53,905 bases of DNA from Desulfovibrio sp. (GCA_031269345.1 JAISZH010000168.1:1-53905), one strand, 5' to 3'; numbered from the stretch's first letter, positions 8,834 through 18,051 are shown. Program-made: numbers and translations. Notes: generated from the letters alone by a model not told the origin.

Positions 8834-9070
8834 TTGCTAGAATGGGATAATGAGACAGCATTCAGCTTCAATCCGGGAAAAGCCGTGTCCATAGGCGATC
8901 GCCTCGCCCGGGGCATCCTGATCGGAGGCGCGGTCGGCGCCTTGTATGTCGTTTTCGGCTATGGCTCCAATATGTTCTTAGCGGTGGGGGCAGGCGCCCT
9001 GGCCGGGTTTCTGGCCGGGCTGACGCGGGCCATCCTGGACAAAAGGCGCAAGGATGACAAGCCTGATTAA
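8834..9070 (+). CDS. Small two-helix membrane protein, unknown
   Basis: 78 aa if started at TTG 8834, which follows GGGAGG by 4 nt; ATG 8810 (86 aa) is the alternative. Two Gly/Ala-rich hydrophobic stretches (ILIGGAVGALYVVFGYG and AVGAGALAGFLAGLTRAI) precede a charged tail (KRRKDDK). I do not recognise a family. An R2 element follows it immediately. Confidence 0.5.
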   Translation: MLEWDNETAFSFNPGKAVSIGDRLARGILIGGAVGALYVVFGYGSNMFLAVGAGALAGFLAGLTRAILDKRRKDDKPD

Positions 9071-9072
9071 CT

Positions 9073-9197
9073 TATGGCGTGTTAACTTCAAACGTCAACA
9101 CGCCCCGCAGGGGTTTGCCCCGCAAACCCCTGCCGCGAGATGCCCGCGGGTGGGCTTTGCCCGCTGTCAGGCAAGCGTCTCAAGCGTAAATGCTATA
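9073..9197 (+). repeat. R2 multi-hairpin element, copy 2
   Basis: Diverged from copy 1 but with the same architecture. Hairpin GCAGGGGTTTG/CAAACCCCTGC differs from the usual GCAAGGATTTG/CAAATCCTTGC by two changes compensated on both arms. First hairpin: GGCGTGTTAAC/GTCAACACGCC. The tail CAAGCGTAAATGCTATA matches other copies. Confidence 0.75.
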
Positions 9198-9205
9198 GGG
9201 CTGCT

Positions 9206-10114
9206 TTGTTTAAAAACTACCACATAGTAATTTTCAAGGATCGGGAAGGCGGTTTCCGCAAGCTGCGCATGCGCGGCTGGTTCGGAGTTTTCATATTCCT
9301 GCTTGTCTGCGCCTCAATCGGGTCAGCCGTATATTTTTTCGGTTATTATACGGAATCTGTCGTGCTGGCCCGCAGGCTGGCCGACGCGCAAAAGCTCCTG
9401 CGCGCCCAGACCGCCCAGATACTGAGCCTTGCGGGCAAGGTCGAAAGCCTTGAAAAGGACGTGCGCCGGGTGCAACTGTTCGACTCCAAACTGCGTGTGC
9501 TCCTGAACGTGGACAAAGATACCCCCGAGGAAAACGAGGACCGGGCGGAAACCCAGGCGCGCGTCGGGGAGATGGTCAACCCGCTGCTCCTTGCCAGGCA
9601 CCGCGAGCTTTTCATGCGCCGGCTGCACAGCGTTGTGGACGAACTCTCCGGTTCGGTGAGCCTTGAGGAGGTAGGGCAGCAGACCCTCGTCACGCTTTTG
9701 CGCGGCAACAAGGATTCCCTGCTCTCCACTCCGTCCATCTGGCCCGTCCGGGGCACGCTGACCTCCGGTTTCGGCCTGCGCCGTTCCCCCATCTCAGGTT
9801 CTGAACGCATGCACCAGGGTCTCGACATATCAAATCGTATCGGCACGCCGATTCGCGCCCCGGCGCGCGGGGCGGTGACTTTCTCCGGGCCGGACGGGGC
9901 GTACGGCATCTGCATAACCATCGACCACGGCAACGGCATAGCCACTCGCTACGCCCATCTTTCCAAGTCCTCGGTAAACGTCGGCGATTATGTGCAACGC
10001 GGCGACGTTATCGGCTACTTGGGCAATACCGGACGCAGCACCGGCCCGCACCTGCACTATGAGGTGCATGTGCGCGGAATGCCGGTCAACCCCATGCGCT
10101 ATATTCTCAACTGA
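9206..10114 (+). CDS. M23 (LytM-type) peptidoglycan endopeptidase, membrane-anchored
   Basis: 302 aa from TTG 9206; the track ORF start at 9140 lies inside the R2 element and is unlikely. A short cytoplasmic N-terminus (KNYHIVIFKD), one TM helix at about residues 27-48, a coiled coil and a C-terminal M23 domain are visible. Zinc motifs are HQGLD and HLHYE, as in active LytM enzymes, which cut peptide cross-links of the cell wall. The next gene begins 10 nt after its stop and is probably co-transcribed. The start codon is uncertain because the ribosome site is weak (AGGG). Confidence 0.9.
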   Translation: MFKNYHIVIFKDREGGFRKLRMRGWFGVFIFLLVCASIGSAVYFFGYYTESVVLARRLADAQKLLRAQTAQILSLAGKVESLEKDVRRVQLFDSKLRVLLNVDKDTPEENEDRAETQARVGEMVNPLLLARHRELFMRRLHSVVDELSGSVSLEEVGQQTLVTLLRGNKDSLLSTPSIWPVRGTLTSGFGLRRSPISGSERMHQGLDISNRIGTPIRAPARGAVTFSGPDGAYGICITIDHGNGIATRYAHLSKSSVNVGDYVQRGDVIGYLGNTGRSTGPHLHYEVHVRGMPVNPMRYILN

Positions 10115-10124
10115 GGCGCGGGCC

Positions 10125-10724
10125 ATGAGACTTTCTCCCGAATTTCTGCGTAATCTGGCTGAGGCGTTAAGCCCTCTGTCGCATAGTCTGGCCGCTGGTG
10201 TGCTCATTCGCCCCATTCCCCAGCCGCCCCTGAAACTTTCCGGGGAAGAGGAACTGTCCGCCGAAGGTTCGGACAACCCCGTCGACCTGTGCCTGGATCT
10301 TGACCGCATGCTCAAAGAATGCGCCCCGGCCATGCGCGAGGCAATGCGGGAACTCCGCGAATGCGGTTCCGGCAGCCAGGAGCAACTTGAAGAAATAGTG
10401 GACGAGCTGGCTTCCCCCGCTCTGGACCTTGTGGACATGGCTCGCCGCGTCTGGGAATGCCCTTTCCCGCGCGAGGCGGAAACAGCGCGGATTATGCTGG
10501 CGACCCTGGCCGAGGCTCCGGTGACCCAGCTTCTGCAATGGATACTGGAGATCATGCATACGACCATAGATCCCTGGTCCATAGCCGACAACCCGGAACA
10601 TCCGGACATAAGCTTCGAGCTTGAAATCCCCGACCAGCCCGTGCGCGAGGCCCTTGCCCGCTGGCGCAAGCGCCACCCCGGCGTGCTGCCGGAGGAAGTA
10701 CTGCGCTACGAACACAAGTATTGA
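10125..10724 (+). CDS. Conserved-looking protein of unknown function
   Basis: 199 aa, acidic, probably cytoplasmic, no TM segments. The middle is helical with many Glu/Leu; CGSGSQEQLEEIVDEL is a typical stretch. It follows the M23 gene by 10 nt, so a wall-related role is possible but unsupported. No family recognised. Its TGA stop touches the start of an R1 element. Confidence 0.7.
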   Translation: MRLSPEFLRNLAEALSPLSHSLAAGVLIRPIPQPPLKLSGEEELSAEGSDNPVDLCLDLDRMLKECAPAMREAMRELRECGSGSQEQLEEIVDELASPALDLVDMARRVWECPFPREAETARIMLATLAEAPVTQLLQWILEIMHTTIDPWSIADNPEHPDISFELEIPDQPVREALARWRKRHPGVLPEEVLRYEHKY

Positions 10725-10842
10725 TGCCCGCATTGAAAAGCAACCTTTCCCTTGCGGCGAAGGCGGCCGTCGGGCGCCGTTCGGATTTCCACGCGAAAAT
10801 CTGTAAAATGGCGCATTTTCTTTGAAATCCGAATAAGACAGG
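10723..10842 (+). repeat. R1 element, internally deleted copy
   Basis: Begins with CCCGCATTGAAAAG and ends with ATTTCC/GAAAAT, then the tail TGAAATCCGAATAAGACAG, which matches the tail of the copy at 24731. The central GTCAGCCGAAAA hairpin is missing. Confidence 0.65.
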
Positions 10843-10857
10843 CAAATCACAAATCCA

Positions 10858-11352
10858 ATGCCGCCGGCCCGCATCATCCCGCCCCCTCCGCCCGGGTTTT
10901 CCGGCTGGGAGGAACTCATGCGCGAAGCTCTCCATGAGGCCGAAGCGGCTGGACAGCGCGGCGAAGTGCCAATCGGGGCCTTGCTCGTCCGTTGGGACGG
11001 CGCCATATCAGGACGGGCCGGCAATGAGGTCGAGGGCCGGCGCGACCCCACGGCGCACGCGGAAATGCTCGCCCTGCGGCGGGCGGCGCGCGGGGCCGGG
11101 AGCGCCCGTCTCGAAGGATGCTTTTTGATCTCCACACTGGAGCCCTGCCTGATGTGCGCGGGAGCCTTGCCCCACGCCCGTCTGGCCGGTCTGGTCTACG
11201 GCGCCCGCGACGCTGCCGCCGGGGCGGTGGATTCCTGCCTGGAGGGACTGGACCAGCCTTTTTTGAACCACCGGGTCTGGCGCCTGGGCGGGGTGCTGGA
11301 AGACGAGTGCGCGAAACTGTTGCGCGATTTTTTCCTCGCCAGACGGACATGA
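10858..11352 (+). CDS. tadA: tRNA adenosine deaminase
   Basis: 164 aa; zinc deaminase that converts A34 to inosine in tRNA-Arg(ACG). Catalytic motif HAE (TAHAEML) and zinc Cys pair PCLMC are present. The N-terminus starts with a proline-rich run (PPARIIPPPPPG) not typical of the family, so a start further in cannot be excluded. The stop overlaps the ispG start as ATGA. Confidence 0.93.
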   Translation: MPPARIIPPPPPGFSGWEELMREALHEAEAAGQRGEVPIGALLVRWDGAISGRAGNEVEGRRDPTAHAEMLALRRAARGAGSARLEGCFLISTLEPCLMCAGALPHARLAGLVYGARDAAAGAVDSCLEGLDQPFLNHRVWRLGGVLEDECAKLLRDFFLARRT

Positions 11353-12461
11353 GAGAAACAAAAGCCATCCATATCGGTGGGGTTCAGATCGGCGGCGGCG
11401 CTCCTGTTGTGGTGCAGAGCATGACCAACACCGATACCCGGGACGCGGAGGCCACGCTGGAGCAGATCGGGCGTCTGGCCCAAGCCGGTTGCGAACTGGC
11501 GCGCGTGGCCGTGCCGGACGAAAAGGCAATCGCCGCGCTGCCCCGCATCTGCGCTCTCTCTCCCCTGCCGGTCATAGCCGACATTCACTTCAGCAGCGCT
11601 CTTGCCGTTTCCTCCCTGGAGGCGGGCGCGGCCGCCCTGCGCATCAACCCCGGCAACATCGGCGGCGAGACAAGACTCGCCAGGGTCGCTGACGCCGCCA
11701 AGGCGCATCGGGCAAGCATAAGGATAGGGGTGAACGCCGGTTCTCTGGAAAAAGACCTGCTCGAACGCTATGGAGGGCCGGGGCCGGAAGCAATGGTGGA
11801 AAGCGCGCTCAACCACGCGCTGCTCCTTGAGCGGCACGGATTTGAGGATATCAAGCTCTCCCTGAAATCCTCAGACGTCATGAGCACCATAGCCGCCTGC
11901 CGTCTGGCGGCGAAACGGTGCGCCTATCCCCTGCATCTCGGCGTCACCGAAGCCGGCACCCTGGCGCGCGGCCTGGTGAAATCGGCGCTGGGCATAGGCA
12001 TCTTGCTCTCCGAAGGGATTGGAGATACAATAAGAGTTTCGCTTACGCACGATCCGGTGCGGGAAGTCGCGGCCGCCTACCATATCCTTGGGGCATTGAA
12101 CCTGAGACGGCGCGGGCCGGAAATAATCTCCTGCCCGACTTGCGGACGCACGGAAATCGACCTCATAGGGCTCGCTGAAGCCGTAGAGGACAAACTGCAG
12201 GGTATTGCGGAGCATTTTACGGTGGCCGTGATGGGCTGCGTGGTCAACGGTCCCGGGGAAGCGCGCGAGGCCGATGTAGGCATAGCGGGCGGACGGGGGA
12301 AAGGCCTGATTTTCCGCAAGGGAAAAGTTTCCCGCAGCGTCAGCGGAGATCGCGCGGCGTTGCTCGCCGCCCTGGAAAGAGAGATTGACCTAATGCGGCG
12401 GGAAGCGCCCGGAGATCGAACGTTTGCGGCTGATCCCCGAATTTACGCGGCGGATGATTGA
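11349..12461 (+). CDS. ispG: 4-hydroxy-3-methylbut-2-enyl diphosphate synthase
   Basis: 370 aa; [4Fe-4S] enzyme of the non-mevalonate isoprenoid pathway. Start ATG 11349 overlaps the tadA stop by 4 nt; the longer track ORF reads through tadA in another frame. Substrate-binding N-terminus (VVVQSMTNTDT) and cluster cysteines in SCPTCGR and GCVVNGPGEA are visible. Length is normal for the bacterial short form. Confidence 0.96.
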   Translation: MRETKAIHIGGVQIGGGAPVVVQSMTNTDTRDAEATLEQIGRLAQAGCELARVAVPDEKAIAALPRICALSPLPVIADIHFSSALAVSSLEAGAAALRINPGNIGGETRLARVADAAKAHRASIRIGVNAGSLEKDLLERYGGPGPEAMVESALNHALLLERHGFEDIKLSLKSSDVMSTIAACRLAAKRCAYPLHLGVTEAGTLARGLVKSALGIGILLSEGIGDTIRVSLTHDPVREVAAAYHILGALNLRRRGPEIISCPTCGRTEIDLIGLAEAVEDKLQGIAEHFTVAVMGCVVNGPGEAREADVGIAGGRGKGLIFRKGKVSRSVSGDRAALLAALEREIDLMRREAPGDRTFAADPRIYAADD

Positions 12462-12510
12462 ATTTCCTGGACAGAAGACTGAATTTCCGCCGAAAACAAG
12501 GAGTTGACGT

Positions 12511-12909
12511 ATGAAGAACGTGAAGAAGACCGTGGATTTCGTCCCGGACTTCGAAAAAGGCGGGGGGCTGATCCCGGTGATCGCCCAGGATGACAAAAGC
12601 GGCGAAGTGCTTATGCTGGCTTATATGAACGAGGATGCCTGGAAGAAAACCCTGGAGAGCGGAGAGGCGCATTACTGGAGCCGGAGCCGCAAAGCCCTGT
12701 GGCATAAGGGCGACACCTCCGGGCATGTGCAAAAGCTTGTATCCGCGCGCCTGGACTGCGACAACGACGCCCTGCTTTTACGCATTGAGCAGATCGGCGG
12801 CGCCGCCTGCCATGAAGGTTACAGGAGCTGTTTTTTCCGCGAACTGCGCAACGGAAGCGCCGCCTACTGTTCCCCCCTGATCTTCGACCCCGAGGAGGTC
12901 TATAAATAA
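12511..12909 (+). CDS. hisI: Phosphoribosyl-AMP cyclohydrolase
   Basis: 132 aa, cyclohydrolase domain only, without the fused HisE pyrophosphohydrolase. Motifs include [17 protein letters not shown], and zinc/magnesium residues in RLDCDNDA and [16 protein letters not shown] precedes ATG 12511. The stop overlaps the hisG start (TAATG), so these two histidine genes are translationally linked. Confidence 0.96.
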   Translation: MKNVKKTVDFVPDFEKGGGLIPVIAQDDKSGEVLMLAYMNEDAWKKTLESGEAHYWSRSRKALWHKGDTSGHVQKLVSARLDCDNDALLLRIEQIGGAACHEGYRSCFFRELRNGSAAYCSPLIFDPEEVYK

Positions 12910-13787
12910 TGTCCGGGCAAACTCTGAAACTGGCCATCCCCAAAGGTTCGCTGGAAGATGCCACACTCGCCCTCTTCGCCAGGTCCGGATGGAAAATTTC
13001 CATGCAGCACCGCAATTATTTCCCGGCAGTAAATGACCCGGAGCTTTCCATCAGCCTTTGCCGCCCGCAGGAAATGGGCATGTACGTCGGCGAAGGCATT
13101 CTTGACGCCGGCCTCACCGGCAAGGACTGGGCCATGGAAAGCGGCGCGGATTTGGTGGTCGTTGCGGATCTGGTTTACTCCAAGCTGAGCAATCGCCCGG
13201 CCCACTGGGTTCTGGCCGTAGCCGGGGATTCTCCCTATCACAAGCCGGAGGATCTGGCGGGCAAACGCGTTGCCACCGAAATTATGGGTCTCACCCGGAA
13301 ATATTTTGAAGGGCGCAATATCCCCGTGACCATAAACTACTCGTGGGGGGCGACCGAGGCCAAAGTCATAGAAGGTCTGGCCGACGCCATAGTGGAAGTC
13401 ACGGAAACCGGCGCTACCATCCGGGCCAACGGATTGCGCGTCATTGACGAAGTTCTGGCTACCAACACCCAATTAATCGCAAACCGCGAGGCCTGGGCCG
13501 ACCCCTGGAAGCGCAAAAAAATCGAACAGATTACCATGCTCCTGCAGGGCGCTCTGCGGGCGGAGTCTCTGGTGGGGGTCAAGATGAACGTCCCGGCGGG
13601 CAGACTGGACGCTGTTCTGGCCCTCGTGCCCTCCCTGAATTCTCCGACCATCGCGCATCTGCACGATTCCGACTGGCTCTCTCTGGAAATAGTGATTGAA
13701 ACCAGCGTGGTGCGTGAACTCATCCCCATGCTGGTGGAAGCCGGGGCGCAGGGCATCATAGAATACTCATTGAACAAGGTGATATGA
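12909..13787 (+). CDS. hisG: ATP phosphoribosyltransferase, long form
   Basis: 292 aa; first enzyme of histidine synthesis, joining ATP and PRPP. The length includes the C-terminal ACT-like regulatory domain of the long form, which binds histidine and does not need HisZ. Family features: LAIPKGSLEDAT at the start, GLTGKDW, and EVTETGATIRANG, the PRPP-binding loop. It overlaps hisI by 1 nt and aroE by 4 nt. Confidence 0.96.
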   Translation: MSGQTLKLAIPKGSLEDATLALFARSGWKISMQHRNYFPAVNDPELSISLCRPQEMGMYVGEGILDAGLTGKDWAMESGADLVVVADLVYSKLSNRPAHWVLAVAGDSPYHKPEDLAGKRVATEIMGLTRKYFEGRNIPVTINYSWGATEAKVIEGLADAIVEVTETGATIRANGLRVIDEVLATNTQLIANREAWADPWKRKKIEQITMLLQGALRAESLVGVKMNVPAGRLDAVLALVPSLNSPTIAHLHDSDWLSLEIVIETSVVRELIPMLVEAGAQGIIEYSLNKVI

Positions 13788-14872
13788 ACGCAAGACAGGG
13801 CTGCGGCGCTGAAGTCCGTCCCGGCGGAGAATGCGTCAGCTCCGGCGACGCCCGCGTCAGCTCCGGCGATGCCCGCATCAGCCCCGGCGGCGCCCGCGTC
13901 AGCCCCGGCGACGCCCGCATCAGCCCCGGCGATGGGGGCGCCCGTCCAGGCGGCGCGCCAGGCTTCCCCCTGAAGCCACGGCATATCTATGGGATTCTCG
14001 GGGATCGCCTGGGGCACAGCTTAAGCCCGGCCTTTCACAACTTGGCTTTCGCCCGCGCCGGCTATCCCGGAGTCTATTGTCTTTTTGAAAGACAAAAGGA
14101 GTCTTTGCCGGAATTTTTCCGGGCCGCGCGTGCCCTGCCCCTGGCGGGCTTGAGCGTCACCATTCCCCACAAGGAGCATGTGCTCCCTTTCCTTGACCGG
14201 CTCAGCGACCGGGCTCGTCTGGCGGGGGCCGTGAATACCGTGCTTTTCGCCGCGGAAGGGGTTTTGGGGGACAATACGGATATAGCCGGATTTCTTTCGC
14301 CTCTGCGCGATTATGCGGCAAAAATGAAATTCCCTGACGAAGCGTTGGTCCTCGGGGCCGGCGGGGCCGCCCGCGCCGTACTGGCCGGTCTGCTGGAACT
14401 GGGATTTGCGAAAGTCAGCGTAGCGGCCCGCCGTCCGGAAAAGGCGCGCGAGTTGCTGGCAGCCCTGCCTTGGGAGAAGACGACCCGGATTTTTGCTTTG
14501 GCCTGGGAGGATCGAGTGTCGGCCCTGAGCGGGAGAGAGGGGGTGCTGGTGGTCAATGCGACCCCGCTTGGCATGCAGGGCGTGCATCCGGGCGCAAATC
14601 CGCTTCCCGATGAGGCGTTTGCCCTGCTTTGCCGAAAAGAGGGAGAAAACCTGGCCGGTGCGGACAAAGCCGCCCCTTCCCTGGTTTATGATCTGGTGTA
14701 TGCCCCCCGGCTTACCCCTTTTCTTGCGGCGGCGCGGGAGCGGGGGCTGGCCTGCCTGGACGGAACGGGTTTTTTCGTCGCTCAGGCCGCCGCGCAATTT
14801 TGCCTCTGGACCGGACTCGAACTCTCCCTTGCGGATGCCGGACGGATTTTGGAAGAATATGGCATCAAATAG
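13784..14872 (+). CDS. aroE: Shikimate dehydrogenase with repeat-bearing N-terminal extension
   Basis: 362 aa; NADPH-dependent reduction of 3-dehydroshikimate. Core motifs: GHSLSPAFHN, SVTIPHKE with the catalytic Lys, NTDIAGF with the catalytic Asp, GAGGAARA for the cofactor, and NATPLGM. The core begins at about residue 66. The ATG at 13784 overlaps the hisG stop, so about 65 extra residues precede it, including heptad repeats of the type VSSGDAR. The extension is probably disordered; a later start is possible, but I see no good internal ribosome site. Confidence 0.93.
   Translation: MNARQGCGAEVRPGGECVSSGDARVSSGDARISPGGARVSPGDARISPGDGGARPGGAPGFPLKPRHIYGILGDRLGHSLSPAFHNLAFARAGYPGVYCLFERQKESLPEFFRAARALPLAGLSVTIPHKEHVLPFLDRLSDRARLAGAVNTVLFAAEGVLGDNTDIAGFLSPLRDYAAKMKFPDEALVLGAGGAARAVLAGLLELGFAKVSVAARRPEKARELLAALPWEKTTRIFALAWEDRVSALSGREGVLVVNATPLGMQGVHPGANPLPDEAFALLCRKEGENLAGADKAAPSLVYDLVYAPRLTPFLAAARERGLACLDGTGFFVAQAAAQFCLWTGLELSLADAGRILEEYGIK
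13835..13933 (+). repeat. 21-bp in-frame tandem repeat in aroE
   Basis: Four complete 21-bp units and a fifth partial one encode VSSGDAR, VSSGDAR, ISPGGAR, VSPGDAR, ISPGD. The unit length is a multiple of three, so copy-number change would keep the reading frame. Confidence 0.9.
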
Positions 14873-14896
14873 TCGAAAAAGAGAAGGATACGCATC

Positions 14897-15448
14897 ATGT
14901 TGACTGTCCGTAACGCCGCCCTGTTTTTCTCCGCCCCGTGCCTTCTGTCCCTTCTCTTTACAGCCTTGCCCATCCTGCCCGGCATACAGGCCAAGGCCGG
15001 GTCTTCCCCCGTTCATCTCGCGGCCGGTCCCGTCCGCGGACTGGGCACGCTCAGACCGCTTCCGCCCCTGCGCGCTTCTCCCCCTTCCCCATACAGCAAC
15101 AACCCTCAGGATTTCCACAGGGGCTATGTCGGCAACAGTCCGAACGATCCCTGGCACAGGGACAACGACTTCAAAGCCCGCGACTACCAGTTGCGCTATG
15201 GTCCCCAGCCGGAATACGCCGCCCCTCCGAGATCTTACGATCCGGCGGCCCCAGGCCCGAGCATCGACCCGCCTTCAGTCCTCTCCGGGCCTGACATGCC
15301 GGAATCCTTGGACAAAAAAACCATGCCCCTTATCCCGGACCCGGCGCGGGCGCAAAAAAAATCCGCGCGCGCCGGAAAAACCGCCCGCGACGCTGAAAAA
15401 CACAGCCCGGGCGACGCGGATTCCCTGCGCCGCATCGCCCCGAACTGA
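14897..15448 (+). CDS. Exported proline-rich protein, unknown
   Basis: 183 aa. An N-terminal signal peptide (FFSAPCLLSLLFTALPILPG, cleavage probably near IQAKA) is followed by a low-complexity chain rich in Pro, Arg, Asp and Ser with no domain I recognise. It starts 24 nt after aroE with GAAGGA upstream, so it may be the last gene of the hisI-hisG-aroE unit. Probably periplasmic and largely disordered. Confidence 0.65.
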   Translation: MLTVRNAALFFSAPCLLSLLFTALPILPGIQAKAGSSPVHLAAGPVRGLGTLRPLPPLRASPPSPYSNNPQDFHRGYVGNSPNDPWHRDNDFKARDYQLRYGPQPEYAAPPRSYDPAAPGPSIDPPSVLSGPDMPESLDKKTMPLIPDPARAQKKSARAGKTARDAEKHSPGDADSLRRIAPN

Positions 15449-15533
15449 ACGCGCCGGTCTTTGCCCCTTCACCCATAACATATTGGTTGTACTCCATCAT
15501 TTTAAAAAATACAAAAAATTTCCCCCCAACCTC

Positions 15534-15561
15534 TTTTCAAGAGCGAATACGGCATTATAAT
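15534..15561 (+). promoter_or_regulatory. Probable groESL promoter
   Basis: TTTTCA (15534-15539), 16-nt spacer, perfect TATAAT (15556-15561). This leaves an untranslated leader of about 70 nt before groES. I do not see a CIRCE inverted repeat or a clear heat-shock sigma32-type -10. Confidence 0.5.
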
Positions 15562-15635
15562 TAGCTCGTTTCGGGGATATTTTCCCAACTACATGGAAAC
15601 CAGAAAAACTCAATTTTCCCGGAGGTTCTTGCATT

Positions 15636-15923
15636 ATGAAGCTTACGCCCCTTAACGACCGTGTCCTGGTCAAGCGCCTTGAAAGCGAAGAAAAGACCGC
15701 TGGAGGCCTGTTTATCCCGGATACCGCCAAGGAGAAACCCTCCAAAGGCGAAGTCATCGCTGTGGGACCCGGCAAAACCGCTGAAAACGGCAAGGCCATC
15801 GCTATGACCGTGAAGGCCGGCGATGCGGTGCTGTTCAACAAATACGCCGGCACTGAGATCAAACTGGACGGAGTGGATCACCTGGTCATGCGTGAAGACG
15901 ACATTCTCGCCATCATCGGCTGA
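15636..15923 (+). CDS. groES: Co-chaperonin GroES
   Basis: 95 aa, standard length. [19 protein letters not shown] begins the family fold, the mobile loop includes [13 protein letters not shown], and the C-terminus is DILAIIG. It caps the GroEL ring. GGAGG precedes the ATG by 9 nt. groEL follows after 45 nt. Confidence 0.98.
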   Translation: MKLTPLNDRVLVKRLESEEKTAGGLFIPDTAKEKPSKGEVIAVGPGKTAENGKAIAMTVKAGDAVLFNKYAGTEIKLDGVDHLVMREDDILAIIG

Positions 15924-15968
15924 TCGCCCTAATAACCCGCAAAAAGCAAATTTCAGGAGTAATTAAAG

Positions 15969-17618
15969 ATGCCCGCCAAAGAACTGATTTTCGATTCCAA
16001 AGCCCGCGAGCGCCTTTGCCGGGGCGTGGATGTCCTTGCCAACGCGGTCAAAGTGACCCTCGGTCCAAAAGGCCGCAATGTGGTTATTGAAAAATCCTAC
16101 GGCTCGCCGGTGATCACCAAGGACGGAGTAACCGTCGCCAAGGAAATCGAACTTGAGGACAAGTTTGAGAACATGGGCGCGCAGATGGTCAAGGAAGTCG
16201 CTTCCAAAACCAGCGATATCGCCGGCGACGGCACCACCACGGCAACCATTCTTGCCCAGGTCATTTACAAAGACGGGGTGAAGCTGGTGGCCGCCGGGCG
16301 CAATCCCATGTCCATCAAGCGCGGTATCGACAAAGCCGTCGCCCGCCTTGTCATTGAGCTTGAAAGCATAGCCAAGCCCACCCGCGACCCGAAGGAAATA
16401 GCCCAGGTCGGCACCATCTCCGCCAACGCCGACAGCACTATCGGCAACATCATCGCTGAGGCCATGGGCAAAGTGGGCAAGGAAGGGGTGATCACCGTGG
16501 AGGAAGCCAAGGGCTTGGAAACAACCCTTGAGGTTGTGGAAGGAATGATGTTTGACCGCGGTTATCTCTCTCCCTATTTCGTCACCAACGCGGACAAGAT
16601 GATCTGCGAAATGGACGAGCCGCTCATCCTCATCAACGAGAAGAAGGTATCCAGCATGAAGGAAATGCTGCCCGTGCTTGAGCAGGTCGTCAAGATGGGC
16701 CGTCCTTTGGTCGTTATCGCCGAGGATGTGGACGGCGAGGCCCTGGCTACCCTGGTGCTGAACAAACTGCGCGGTTCCCTGCAGGTTGTGGCCGTCAAGG
16801 CCCCCGGCTTCGGAGACCGCAGAAAGGCCATGCTTCAGGATATCGCCATCCTTACCGGCGGCCAGGTCGTATCCGAGGAGATGGGCACAAAGCTTGAAAA
16901 CCTCTCCTTGTCCGATCTCGGCACCGCCAAGCGCGTGCTGATCGACAAGGACAACACCACCATAATCGACGGCGCCGGCAAATCCGATGACATCAAGGCC
17001 AGGGTCAAACAGATCCGCGCCCAGATTGAGGAAACCACCTCCGATTATGATCGCGAAAAACTTCAGGAACGTCTGGCCAAGATCGTGGGCGGCGTGGCCG
17101 TCATCCATGTCGGCGCGGCCACGGAGACGGAAATGAAGGAAAAGAAAGACCGCGTGGAGGACGCCCTGCACGCCACCCGCGCGGCCGTTGAGGAAGGCAT
17201 CGTGCCGGGCGGCGGCGTTGCTTATCTGCGCATATCCAGGGCCTTAGACGACGTGAAGCCGGCGGACGACGACGAGGCCGCCGCGGTTTCCCTGGTGCGC
17301 CGGGCCATTGAGGAACCACTGCGCCAGATCGCCAACAATGCTGGCTTTGAGGGCAGCATAGTCGTGGAGAAAGTGCGCGAGCACAAGGACGGCTACGGTT
17401 TTGACGCAGCCATAGGCGAATACTGCGATCTGAACAAGGCCGGGATCATCGATCCCAAGAAGGTGGCGCGCATCGCCCTGCAGAACGCGGCTTCCGTCGC
17501 CTCTCTGCTCCTTACCACCGAATGCGCCGTGGCCGAAAAGCCTGAGCCCAAGAAAGACATGCCCCCGATGGGTGGCGGAATGGGCGGCGGAATGGGCGGA
17601 ATGGGCGGTATGTACTAG
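15969..17618 (+). CDS. groEL: Chaperonin GroEL
   Basis: 549 aa, standard length. The ATP-binding motif is [10 protein letters not shown], and DGTTTAT is the nucleotide loop. The C-terminal Gly-Met tail ([11 protein letters not shown]) is typical. It forms the two-ring folding chamber with GroES. A strong terminator follows about 100 nt downstream. Confidence 0.99.
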   Translation: MPAKELIFDSKARERLCRGVDVLANAVKVTLGPKGRNVVIEKSYGSPVITKDGVTVAKEIELEDKFENMGAQMVKEVASKTSDIAGDGTTTATILAQVIYKDGVKLVAAGRNPMSIKRGIDKAVARLVIELESIAKPTRDPKEIAQVGTISANADSTIGNIIAEAMGKVGKEGVITVEEAKGLETTLEVVEGMMFDRGYLSPYFVTNADKMICEMDEPLILINEKKVSSMKEMLPVLEQVVKMGRPLVVIAEDVDGEALATLVLNKLRGSLQVVAVKAPGFGDRRKAMLQDIAILTGGQVVSEEMGTKLENLSLSDLGTAKRVLIDKDNTTIIDGAGKSDDIKARVKQIRAQIEETTSDYDREKLQERLAKIVGGVAVIHVGAATETEMKEKKDRVEDALHATRAAVEEGIVPGGGVAYLRISRALDDVKPADDDEAAAVSLVRRAIEEPLRQIANNAGFEGSIVVEKVREHKDGYGFDAAIGEYCDLNKAGIIDPKKVARIALQNAASVASLLLTTECAVAEKPEPKKDMPPMGGGMGGGMGGMGGMY

Positions 17619-17720
17619 TGCTCACGCCGCCTTCGGCGGCGCGCCCCCCCTTGCGGGGTTGCGACTATTGCCGCGTGACGCGACAATAGTCCGCCGGAAT
17701 ACCCGAAAAAGCAAAAACGG

Positions 17721-17766
17721 CAGCGGCCCGCTTCCCCCCAACGGGAAACGGGCCGCTGTTTTTTTC
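17721..17766 (+). terminator. groESL terminator
   Basis: Stem CAGCGGCCCG (17721-17730) with CGGGCCGCTG (17749-17758), then seven T. A second hairpin (GACTATTG/CAATAGTC) lies before it. Confidence 0.88.
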
Positions 17767-17779
17767 ATCTGAATTGGCA

Positions 17780-17808
17780 TTGTCAAGCGGAGGGCGCGCG
17801 CGTATACT
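17780..17808 (+). promoter_or_regulatory. Promoter of the DHH-thi operon
   Basis: TTGTCA (17780-17785), 17-nt spacer, TATACT (17803-17808). The predicted start near 17815 falls in the first 15-bp direct repeat that brackets an R1 element. Confidence 0.65.
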
Positions 17809-17812
17809 CCAG

Positions 17813-18021
17813 TCTCCCGATCAGGCCCGGTCCGGGTCTGATTACTGATATCCGCATTGAAAAGTAAACTTTTCCCCGCGGAGAATCGTCAGCCGAAAAT
17901 GCGGTTTTCGGCTGACTGTCGCCGCTTTGCGGCGACAGCGGCCGCCGGGCCGCTGTTCAGATTTCCAGGCGGAAATCTGTAATCAGTGCATTGATAACTT
18001 GTAAATTCTCCCGATCAGGCC
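17813..18021 (+). repeat. R1 multi-hairpin element bracketed by 15-bp direct repeats
   Basis: TCTCCCGATCAGGCC occurs at 17813-17827 and again at 18007-18021. Between them lies an R1 copy (17847-17986): hairpins CCGC...GCGG, GTCAGCCGAAAA/TTTTCGGCTGAC, GTCGCCGC/GCGGCGAC, AGCGGCC/GGCCGCT and GATTTCC/GGAAATC. CTGATTAC (17838-17845) and GTAATCAG (17979-17986) form terminal inverted repeats. This looks like an insertion into the leader of the downstream operon. Confidence 0.75.
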
Positions 18022-18051
18022 ATAAAAGCCGCCGGGGATGGAGAGATTGTC

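Noticed and set aside
15449-15635. CIRCE operator upstream of groES
   Set aside because: No TTAGCACTC-N9-GAGTGCTAA inverted repeat; only TTAGCTCG without its partner.
17820-18051. TPP riboswitch before the thi operon
   Set aside because: No CTGAGA or ACCTGA-type conserved core seen; the structured sequence belongs to an R1 element.
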